From assembly GCA_002714165.1 (NCBI GenBank), contig PAWT01000010.1, forward strand, positions 51,749-56,930: DNA of 5,182 nucleotides, written 5' to 3'. A program made the translations under genes and the position numbers. This stretch comes from Acidobacteriota bacterium. Its GTDB lineage: Bacteria; Acidobacteriota; Vicinamibacteria; Vicinamibacterales; UBA823. Shown here one piece after another: positions 1 to 5,182 of the stretch (positions within the stretch are counted from its first letter, which is position 1; each line of letters starts with the position of its first letter). Below the pieces are notes generated by a model, which was not told the DNA's origin, did no database searches, and saw only the letters and a program-made list of their open reading frames with translations.

Positions 1-455
1 CGGGCTCTTTCTGAAGGCGTAGCATCTAGATAAATCTTAACCGCGGCTTCAGGAAAGACGACAGTTCCAATGTCTCGTCCTTCCATCACAAGCTGCCCAG
101 CCTCTCCAATGGCGCGCTGCCGTCCAACAAGCACCTGCCGAACAGCCGGAATTCGAGCCACTAATGCCGCTGCGACGTCGGTTTCCGGTGTTCGGATCAG
201 CTCAGTCACGTCATGCCCGTTGACGACCATACGGTCACCATCTAGGTCAAACTCGGCCGATCGAGCCACGGTTTCAACGGCTGATTCATCAGCTAAATCA
301 ATACCATTGTGGTTTGCCAGCCAAGCAACCGCTCGGTACATCGCACCAGTATCGACATGTCGGTAGCCAAGTTCGTGTGCGAGCGCGCGCGCCACCGTTC
401 CCTTTCCAGCACCCGATGGCCCGTCAATCGCAATAATAGTTTCGTTTTTCGGCAC
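1..455 (-). CDS. cmk: Cytidylate kinase, 5' part (runs off the left edge)
   Basis: Cytidylate kinase transfers phosphate from ATP to CMP or dCMP in the cytoplasm, supplying CDP and dCDP for RNA, DNA and lipid synthesis. The visible 151 codons carry the P-loop GPSGAGKG at residues 12-19, the DTGAMYRA motif at 35-42 that follows it in bacterial CMP kinases, an NGHDVTELIR segment at 79-88 typical of the CMP-binding insert, and GRDIGTVVFP at 126-135, whose Arg-Asp pair belongs to the nucleotide-binding site. The last third of the protein, including the rest of the lid region, lies beyond the window. The start is GTG at 455-453. An in-frame TAG lies only two codons upstream, so no earlier start is possible, and a weak AGG sits about 5 nt before the GTG. 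The gene begins 9 nt after the rluB-type gene stops, which implies cotranscription. The identification is firm. Confidence 0.96.
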   Translation of the reverse strand, partial: MPKNETIIAIDGPSGAGKGTVARALAHELGYRHVDTGAMYRAVAWLANHNGIDLADESAVETVARSAEFDLDGDRMVVNGHDVTELIRTPETDVAAALVARIPAVRQVLVGRQRAIGEAGQLVMEGRDIGTVVFPEAAVKIYLDATPSERA

Positions 456-464
456 TGGCGCCTA

Positions 465-1223
465 TCACGAGAGATGTTTTGTTTCGTTCGCCGATGCGCG
501 TTGCAACGCATTGATTTCTCGATGAGTAAGTTCTCGGTACTGACCAACCTTAAGCCGTCGATCACGCAACGGACCAATCTGGACCCGCCGTAGCCGGACA
601 ACCGGATGACCGATAGCCTCACACATCTTACGCACCTGACGGTGGCGGCCTTCGTGAACCGAGATCGCTACTAACGCTTCACCGCCTCTAGCGGTCCGCC
701 ATCGTCGTATTACTCGAACTACAGCCGGCACCGAAAACCGACCGTCAATCCGTACACCACGGCGTAGTCTCGCCAACTTAGCGACCGTCGGCACACCCCG
801 TACGCGAATTTCATAAACTCGCTCAACGCCATACCGAGGATGCATCAACCGAGCGGCGAGTTCACCGTCGTTCGTCAGTAGAAGTAACCCTTCCGACTCA
901 TAGTCAAGCCGGCCGACCGGATAGACATAAACACGCACTCGTGGAATCAGATCTAACACTGTGCGGCGCCCCTCCGGGTCCGAGCGGGTGGTGACGTAAC
1001 CCCTCGGTTTATGCAATAGGAAATAGCGTCGCCGGACCGCCGTCGAAACTCGCCGTCCGTCCACACGGATTTCGTCGACCTCGGAATCGGCTCTTGTCCC
1101 CAGGGTCGTTACAACCTTCCCATTGACACTCACACGTCCGGCCTCTATGAGTCGTTCCGCAGCTCTCCGGGAAGAGATGCCAGCGCTCGACAGTAATTTC
1201 TGAAGACGGGTCGCTTGAGGCAT
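465..1223 (-). CDS. rluB: 23S rRNA pseudouridine synthase, RsuA/RluB family
   Basis: This 252-residue enzyme of the RsuA/RluB/RluE/RluF family isomerises a specific uridine in rRNA to pseudouridine. Residues 6-50 form an S4 RNA-binding domain with the usual RLQKLLSSAGISSRRAAE opening and GRVSVNG turn. The catalytic domain follows. It has HKPRGYVTTRSDPEGRRTV at 71-89, the active-site motif GRLDYESEGLLLLTNDG at 104-120 with Asp107 as the expected catalytic aspartate, and the conserved EGRHRQVRKM segment at 191-200. The HKP-G...DPEGR-TV pattern favours RluB (23S U2605 in E. coli numbering) over RsuA, RluE or RluF, and so does the location next to scpB. Substrate assignment remains inference. The ATG at 1223 starts right at the S4 domain and lies 9 nt after the scpB stop. 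No convincing Shine-Dalgarno is visible, so translation may be coupled to scpB. The C-terminal tail is short and lacks the long basic extension seen in some proteobacterial RluB proteins. Confidence 0.93.
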   Translation of the reverse strand: MPQATRLQKLLSSAGISSRRAAERLIEAGRVSVNGKVVTTLGTRADSEVDEIRVDGRRVSTAVRRRYFLLHKPRGYVTTRSDPEGRRTVLDLIPRVRVYVYPVGRLDYESEGLLLLTNDGELAARLMHPRYGVERVYEIRVRGVPTVAKLARLRRGVRIDGRFSVPAVVRVIRRWRTARGGEALVAISVHEGRHRQVRKMCEAIGHPVVRLRRVQIGPLRDRRLKVGQYRELTHREINALQRASANETKHLS

Positions 1224-1232
1224 CGGAGCCGG

Positions 1233-1874
1233 TCAGTACACCTGCTCCTCTTCGACACTACCGGCCTCAGACTCAACCGAGCTCGTGTCGTTTGGCAGCG
1301 CTATGCCCTGTTCAGGGTCGGTCGGCGCAGAAAGTTCGTGCGGTAAGTCAAGACCAAGAGCCTCAGCCATATCCTCGACCTTTGGCAAATCGTCGAGACC
1401 GCTAAGGCCAAAGCGATTGAGAAATTCTTGAGTTGTCGCATACAAGAACGGTCGACCGATCACCCGTTTACGTCCAACGACCTTCACCAAGCGCCGATCG
1501 ACCAACGTGCCAATCACTCCGGCCGTGTTCACGCCACGAATCTCTGATATCTCTGGTGCTGTCACCGGCTGCTTATAAGCAATGACTGCGAGTGTTTCGA
1601 GCGCTTGCACTGAGAGACGCTGCGTACTACGCTCGTGAAATAGGCGTCGGATCCATTCGTGAAACTCAGGTCGTGTTACGATCTGGAACCCTCCGGCCAC
1701 CTCGACAAGGTGCAGACCTCCGGACTGCTCGTACAGTTCACGAACCGCTTCCAACGCCGCTTCCACATCTTCTTGTGGTTCACTATCGAGCAGTTTGTAG
1801 AGTGTCTTCCGCGTCAGTGGCTCTGGCGATGCAAAGACCAGTGCCTCCACAAGGGCCTTTAGATCGTCAGCCAA
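1233..1874 (-). CDS. scpB: Segregation and condensation protein ScpB
   Basis: ScpB is the dimeric kite-type accessory subunit of the bacterial SMC-ScpAB complex. It binds the middle of the ScpA kleisin and helps compact and segregate chromosomes. The 213-residue protein shows two winged-helix domains. The first, about residues 3-78, opens with LKALVEALVFASPEPLT and contains GGFQIVTRPEF. The second, about 86-158, carries the family hallmark LSVQALETLAVIAYKQPVT, then EISEIRGVN and GRPFLYATTQEFLNRFGL. The last 30 or so residues are an acidic, Ser/Glu/Asp-rich tail that is probably disordered, as is common in ScpB. The start is TTG at 1874, chosen because a good ribosome binding site precedes it and because the protein then begins exactly where ScpB proteins usually do. 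It starts 19 nt after the scpA stop and ends 9 nt before the rluB-type gene. This scpA-scpB pairing strengthens both assignments. Confidence 0.96.
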   Translation of the reverse strand: MADDLKALVEALVFASPEPLTRKTLYKLLDSEPQEDVEAALEAVRELYEQSGGLHLVEVAGGFQIVTRPEFHEWIRRLFHERSTQRLSVQALETLAVIAYKQPVTAPEISEIRGVNTAGVIGTLVDRRLVKVVGRKRVIGRPFLYATTQEFLNRFGLSGLDDLPKVEDMAEALGLDLPHELSAPTDPEQGIALPNDTSSVESEAGSVEEEQVY

Positions 1875-1879
1875 ACTCT

Positions 1880-1886
1880 TCCCCTT
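1880..1886 (-). promoter_or_regulatory. Ribosome binding site of scpB
   Basis: Read on the minus strand, AAGGGGA lies 5 nt upstream of the TTG codon at 1874. It can pair with the 3' end of 16S rRNA through AAGG, a G-U wobble and a further G. It lies in the 19-nt scpA-scpB gap, is the best Shine-Dalgarno-like sequence in the window, and decides the TTG start. Confidence 0.7.
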
Positions 1887-1893
1887 CGCTGCG

Positions 1894-2712
1894 TCATGTC
1901 GTCGGATCGTCCGTAGGTGATGATGCGTCTAAGGATTGCGAACGTTTGTACACACGAATTGGTCCAAATGCGCTGCTCTGAAACACCCTGACGAGCTTTA
2001 GTCTAATCATCTCAAGTAGTGCGAGAAACGTCGTAATTAACCCCAACCGAGACGTCGCATCACCGAACAGTTCTTCAAACCCGCAGGCTTCTGCCTCCGA
2101 CAGAATCACCATCAATTGTTCTATGCGGGTCTCAATCGAGATGTGCTCAACTGGCAGCGACAGCGCTGGGCGGTCCTTCGCACGATGGACCACGGACTGA
2201 AACGCTGTCAGTAAACTAAATAGGTCAACCTCAAGTTCTGGTTCGTATGAGTCTCCGGCAATGTCGGCGACCCGCTCGTCGGGCCTGCCCCACTGCGCAC
2301 CACGCACCGTCTGACGCTCGTGAAGCATTCCAGCAGCGGCCTTAAATTTTTCATGTTCAAGCAGTCGACGCATGAGGGCTTCGCGTGGATCCTCTTCGGG
2401 CTCGTTTTCCCCTGGGTCTGGCCGGGGCAACAACATCTTCGACTTAATATGGATTAGTGTCGCAGCCATCAGAAGAAACTCGCCCGCAGTGTCGAGATCT
2501 AGTTCCCGCAGAATCGCCAGATAGTCAAGATATTGGTCTGTAATAGGTACAATAGGAATATCTTGAATATTGAGTTCGTTCTTCCGAATCAAAAAAAGCA
2601 GGAGATCAAGCGGCCCCTCAAAGTTGTCGAGCTTAACGGGGTAGGCTTCGACGATCGATTCGAAATCGGTCGGATATCCCATAGCCTCAGCCACAATACT
2701 TCGACATTTCAC
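1894..2712 (-). CDS. scpA: Segregation and condensation protein ScpA (kleisin)
   Basis: ScpA is the kleisin subunit that bridges the two SMC head domains and recruits ScpB. The family signature is clear: YPVKLDNFEGPLDLLLFLI at residues 24-42, then ELNIQDIPIVPITDQYLDYL at 46-65, and the helix with AGEFLLMAATLIHIKSKMLLP at 76-96. Together these form the N-terminal SMC-neck-binding domain. A charged middle section follows, where ScpB is expected to bind. The C-terminal winged helix (222-256, RLGLITTFLALLEMIRLKL onward) binds the SMC head. A 16-residue polar tail ends the protein. The 272-residue length counts from GTG at 2712, which shares its first base with the trpS TAG, an arrangement suited to termination-reinitiation. 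Other in-frame starts are GTG at 2694 and ATG at 2682. The ATG start (262 aa) would remove ten poorly conserved-looking residues and is about as likely. The product is certain, but the exact start is not. Confidence 0.94.
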   Translation of the reverse strand: MKCRSIVAEAMGYPTDFESIVEAYPVKLDNFEGPLDLLLFLIRKNELNIQDIPIVPITDQYLDYLAILRELDLDTAGEFLLMAATLIHIKSKMLLPRPDPGENEPEEDPREALMRRLLEHEKFKAAAGMLHERQTVRGAQWGRPDERVADIAGDSYEPELEVDLFSLLTAFQSVVHRAKDRPALSLPVEHISIETRIEQLMVILSEAEACGFEELFGDATSRLGLITTFLALLEMIRLKLVRVFQSSAFGPIRVYKRSQSLDASSPTDDPTT

Positions 2713-3716
2713 TAATACTTCAGTCTTACCGCCTCACGAACCTTCGCTATCGTCAACTTCGCCTCTTCGCGAGCCCGACTCGACCCATCCAATAGGATCT
2801 CACGAATCCGCTCCGGTTTGGCGGTCAGTTCTAATCGTCGCTCTCGGATCGGATCAAGTGCGGCGTTCAAGGCCCGTGCCAACGTTTCCTTAACCTCAAC
2901 ATCCCCAACTTTGCCTGCACGGTAACGGGCCTTAAGGTCCTCCACCTCCGCTGTGTCACGGTTAAAAGCATCGTGGTACATGAAGACGGGGTTGCCTTCA
3001 ACTGTGCCCGGGATATCAGCACGTACCCTTTTGGGATCTGTATACATCCGTTTCACTTTCTTACGCACCGTCTCTGCATCATCAGAAAGATCAATCGCGT
3101 TGTTGTAACTCTTACTCATCTTTCTGTTATCGAGTCCGGGTAGCCGTGGAAAATACGTTAGCAACGGCTGTGGCTCAACGAAAACCTCATCATAAAAACT
3201 GTGAAAGCGGCGCACGACCTCTCGTGTCAACTCTAGGTGCGGCACTTGGTCTTCGCCAACCGGCACATAGTGTGCCTGATACATGACAATGTCGGCACCC
3301 TGCAACAGTGGATATCCAAGGAACCCGAGCGTGGAAAGATCTTTCTCGGCAAGTTGAGCGATCTGCTCCTTGTAACTCGGCACGCGCTCTAGCCATGGCG
3401 TGGGCACGATCATCGATAGCAACAGGTACAGTTCAGCATGCTCTGGCACTAGGGACTGAACGAAGAGCGTGCTGCGTTCGGGGTCAAGGCCGACAGCGAT
3501 CCAGTCCGTTACATTATCGACTGCGTAGTCAGTCAATCCTTCTGTATTGCTGTACTCACTGGTAAGCGCATGCCAGTCAGCCACAAAGTAGAAGCAGTCG
3601 TACTTAGACTGCAACTCAACCCAGTTGCCAAGCGCTCCGGCTAAGTGACCGAGGTGCATCTTACCTGTCGGGCGCATGCCCGATAAAACACGTTTTTTCA
3701 GAGTTGCAGAAGCCAT
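2712..3716 (-). CDS. trpS: Tryptophanyl-tRNA synthetase (HLGHL/KMSKS type)
   Basis: This class Ic aminoacyl-tRNA synthetase activates tryptophan with ATP and charges tRNA-Trp in the cytoplasm. From the ATG at 3716 the protein has 334 residues, normal for TrpRS. The Rossmann-fold nucleotide site begins with RPTGKMHLGHLAGALGNW at 15-32, where HLGH is the HIGH-type signature. LLQGADIVMYQAHYVPVGEDQ at 137-157 forms the tryptophan pocket, with Asp142 as the likely amino-group contact and GEDQ as the usual family motif. KMSKS is at 199-203. A helical anticodon-binding part follows and ends in the typical TIAKVREAVRL helix. HLGHL plus exact KMSKS places it with the TrpRS-II-like branch rather than the Bacillus/E. 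coli branch, which has a TIGN motif. An upstream in-frame GTG at 3755 would add 13 residues with no family match. The ATG lies inside the end of the protease gene (19 nt overlap) and lacks a clear Shine-Dalgarno, suggesting coupled translation. Confidence 0.96.
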   Translation of the reverse strand: MASATLKKRVLSGMRPTGKMHLGHLAGALGNWVELQSKYDCFYFVADWHALTSEYSNTEGLTDYAVDNVTDWIAVGLDPERSTLFVQSLVPEHAELYLLLSMIVPTPWLERVPSYKEQIAQLAEKDLSTLGFLGYPLLQGADIVMYQAHYVPVGEDQVPHLELTREVVRRFHSFYDEVFVEPQPLLTYFPRLPGLDNRKMSKSYNNAIDLSDDAETVRKKVKRMYTDPKRVRADIPGTVEGNPVFMYHDAFNRDTAEVEDLKARYRAGKVGDVEVKETLARALNAALDPIRERRLELTAKPERIREILLDGSSRAREEAKLTIAKVREAVRLKY

Positions 3717-4360
3717 AAAAGAAGTGTGTTGTATGTCGGGCCGATGAGGTCCCACAAGGTGCCGGTCAACAGCAATGCGTAAAGAATCAAAAATCCATAA
3801 GGACGTAACAGCCGGTCGAACGATTCGGCAAGGGCTGACGGCAACAGCCCACCCAAAACATTACCACCGTCGAGAGGTGGCACTGGAACCATATTAAAAA
3901 CCGCTAACAACAGGTTCAACTGAACCGCCTGGAGCGCGACCAAGTAGAAGATGGAATTAGCGCTTCCAATAACAGTCAACGCCAATGAGGCCAGCACAGC
4001 CATTAAGATATTACTCGCTGGGCCAGCTCCTGCTACCAACACGAAATCTCGTCGTCCTCGGCGGAGTCTGTCAGTATTCACGGGAACCGGTTTCGCCCAA
4101 CCGATAATCGGAGCACCAGTCAAAATCGCAACCAGAGGTAGCACGACCGTACCAACCAGATCAATATGAACCAGCGGGTTGAGCGAAATTCTGCCCAAGA
4201 TGCGTGACGTTGGATCTCCAAGCTGATCGGCAGTCCACGCGTGCGCTGACTCATGCACGGTCAACGAAAACAACAGGACAAGAAAGCCGGTGAGGAGGTT
4301 AATGTTATTAAAATCGACCAACGCCCAAGGATAAAGCTTGGGAGCCAACAGAGCAACCAA
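3698..4360 (-). CDS. Site-2 protease family (peptidase M50) membrane zinc metalloprotease
   Basis: This is a small integral membrane protein of the M50 family with no PDZ domain, unlike RseP. It is 220 residues counted from TTG at 4360. Predicted hydrophobic segments lie at about 20-36, 67-86, 106-131, 136-157 and 188-219. The zinc-binding HESAH is at 36-40 with Glu37 catalytic. GRISLNPLVHIDLVGT at 56-71, IIGWAKPVPVN at 85-95 and the GPASN motif at 113-117 are family hallmarks. NMVPVPPLDGGNVL at 156-169 supplies the third zinc ligand, Asp164. All catalytic elements are present, so it should be active, but the substrate is unknown. An in-frame TGA at 4363-4361 lies directly before the first TTG. 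No Shine-Dalgarno is evident there, and the TTG at 4321 would give a start (MVDFNNINLLTG) that looks more like relatives. The gene starts 16 nt (or 55 nt) after uvrC and overlaps trpS, a neighbour pairing known in other bacteria. Confidence 0.9.
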   Translation of the reverse strand: MVALLAPKLYPWALVDFNNINLLTGFLVLLFSLTVHESAHAWTADQLGDPTSRILGRISLNPLVHIDLVGTVVLPLVAILTGAPIIGWAKPVPVNTDRLRRGRRDFVLVAGAGPASNILMAVLASLALTVIGSANSIFYLVALQAVQLNLLLAVFNMVPVPPLDGGNVLGGLLPSALAESFDRLLRPYGFLILYALLLTGTLWDLIGPTYNTLLLWLLQL

Positions 4361-4376
4361 TCACTGATTGCCGGCG

Positions 4377-5182
4377 CTATCGCGACGTAGCAAAATAGGC
4401 TAAAACAGAATCAGCGGTGTGCGCACCAACAGCGGCGGTCAATTCTTCGCGTGTGGCCCGCCGAACCCCTGTTAAGCTCCCGAATCGATTCAATAGCCTA
4501 CGGCGACGATGTGGTCCAACCCCAGGCACCTCATCGAGCTCCGACCTAAGAATCCGCTTACTGCGTGTCTTTCGATGAAAAGTCACCGCAAAGCGGTGCG
4601 CCTCGTCTCGGATCCGCTGAAGCATATGGAGGGCGGCGCTCGATGAGGGTAGAGCGATTGGGTCAGGCCGGTCACGCATCACAACTAGCTCTTCTCGCTT
4701 GGCGATACCGATTGCCACAAGATTACCAAGGCCAAGTTCCTGAAACGCCCCATAGGCAGCGGAGAGCTGTCCCTTCCCACCGTCAACGATTACAAGGTCA
4801 GGAAACGGCCCACCCTCTTCGAGCAAGCGCCGATAACGCCGAAGGATAACTTCGTGCATCGCTGCGAAATCATCAGGATTCCCAGTGCCACCGTTCTGAC
4901 GAACAAGATATTTCCGGTACTCACGGCGCACCATCCTTCCATCCTCACTAACAGCCATCGCCCCGACAGTCTCACTGCCCTGAATTGTCGAAATGTCAAA
5001 ACATTCGATGCGACGGGGTGCTGTTGCGAGACCAAGTGCTTCCCTGAGCTCTTCAACTGCTGCACGATGGACGGCCGCATCACTACTGAACCGCGATTCG
5101 TAAGCTAACGTGGCGTTTCGAGCGGCGAGTTCTAATAGCCTACGCTTGTCGCCCTGTTTCGGCACCACCAAGCGCACCCGGC
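4377..5182 (-). CDS. uvrC: UvrABC excinuclease subunit C, C-terminal part (runs off the right edge)
   Basis: UvrC makes the dual incisions of nucleotide excision repair after UvrA and UvrB have found the lesion. Only the C-terminal part is present, about 267 codons. The GIY-YIG domain that cuts 3' of the lesion and the UvrB-binding UVR region lie outside. Residues are numbered here from the Val codon at 5177. VVPKQGDKRRLLELAARNA at 4-22 is the linker leading into the RNase H-like nuclease domain that cuts 5' of the lesion. Its catalytic set is visible: Asp61 in ECFDIS, an Asp in PDDFAAM (101-107), Asp132 in VDGGKGQL, and His194 in DEAHRFAVTFHRKTR. A tandem helix-hairpin-helix for DNA binding occupies 214-262, starting LDEVPGVGPHRRRRLLNRFG. 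The gene ends at TAG 4379-4377 with nothing missing at its 3' end. It is the most upstream gene seen here, so the operon promoter is probably further right. Confidence 0.96.
   Translation of the reverse strand, partial: RVRLVVPKQGDKRRLLELAARNATLAYESRFSSDAAVHRAAVEELREALGLATAPRRIECFDISTIQGSETVGAMAVSEDGRMVRREYRKYLVRQNGGTGNPDDFAAMHEVILRRYRRLLEEGGPFPDLVIVDGGKGQLSAAYGAFQELGLGNLVAIGIAKREELVVMRDRPDPIALPSSSAALHMLQRIRDEAHRFAVTFHRKTRSKRILRSELDEVPGVGPHRRRRLLNRFGSLTGVRRATREELTAAVGAHTADSVLAYFATSR

Noticed and set aside
293..622. 109-codon minus-strand open frame overlapping the start of cmk and the end of rluB
   Set aside because: It lies in a different frame from both genes, which show strong family motifs across the same bases, so it is a shadow frame.
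1592..1981. 129-codon open frame on the plus strand across the scpA/scpB junction
   Set aside because: It is antisense to two well-supported genes, its translation resembles no family I recognise, and it spans the scpB ribosome binding site region. It is a shadow of the coding strand.
3668..3683. Perfect 6-bp inverted repeat with a GCAT loop (TCGGGC/GCCCGA), with a T-run a few bases further on the plus strand
   Set aside because: It encodes the highly conserved SGMRPTG segment of TrpRS. The T-run is not adjacent to the stem and lies on the strand with no gene ending there, so a terminator is not supported.
3717..3755. GTG at 3755 as the trpS start
   Set aside because: It would add 13 residues with no TrpRS similarity and lengthen the overlap with the protease gene. 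The ATG at 3716 places the protein start where TrpRS enzymes normally begin.
4790..5083. Open frames on both strands inside uvrC (also 4565-4849 and 4854-5108)
   Set aside because: The uvrC frame carries all the expected catalytic motifs. The others lack recognisable domains and are chance frames.
5175..5177. GTG at 5177 as a possible uvrC start
   Set aside because: The frame stays open to the window edge, and UvrC needs several hundred more N-terminal residues. This codon is an internal valine of the conserved linker.

Overview
This window is a compact, single-direction block of core bacterial genes. All seven genes lie on the minus strand, so transcription runs from the right end to the left end. 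In that order they are uvrC (3' part only), a small M50 site-2-type zinc protease, trpS, scpA, scpB, an rluB-type pseudouridine synthase and cmk (5' part only). By eye the base composition is moderate, a little above half G+C. Start codons are often GTG or TTG. Gene content, gene order and protein style fit a Gram-negative, free-living bacterium. The protease-trpS-scpA-scpB-rluB-cmk order and the TrpRS type resemble what I remember from Acidobacteriota and some Proteobacteria. I lean towards Acidobacteriota, with low to moderate confidence, because no rRNA or strong lineage marker is present.

Layout on the minus strand, right to left. 5182-4377 is the C-terminal half of UvrC: the RNase H-like nuclease domain plus a tandem helix-hairpin-helix. 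4360-3698 is a membrane protease with HESAH and PPLDGG motifs. 3716-2712 is tryptophanyl-tRNA synthetase, overlapping the protease gene by 19 nt. 2712-1894 is ScpA, whose GTG shares one base with the trpS stop codon. 1874-1233 is ScpB, with a TTG start behind the clearest ribosome binding site in the window. 1223-465 is the RluB-type enzyme. 455-1 is the first 151 codons of cytidylate kinase. Gaps between genes are 9 to 19 nt, or the genes overlap. No promoter, terminator, RNA gene, mobile element, repeat or CRISPR array could be supported, and no stretch of 300 bases lacks a gene.

The genes look like one operon or part of one. ScpA and ScpB act together with SMC (not in the window) in chromosome compaction and segregation. 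The others serve nucleotide excision repair, tRNA charging, 23S rRNA modification and pyrimidine nucleotide supply. They are linked by growth-related expression rather than by one pathway. I found no sign of a novel system. The points worth a second look are the TrpRS subtype, the run of non-ATG and coupled starts, and some uncertain N-termini.
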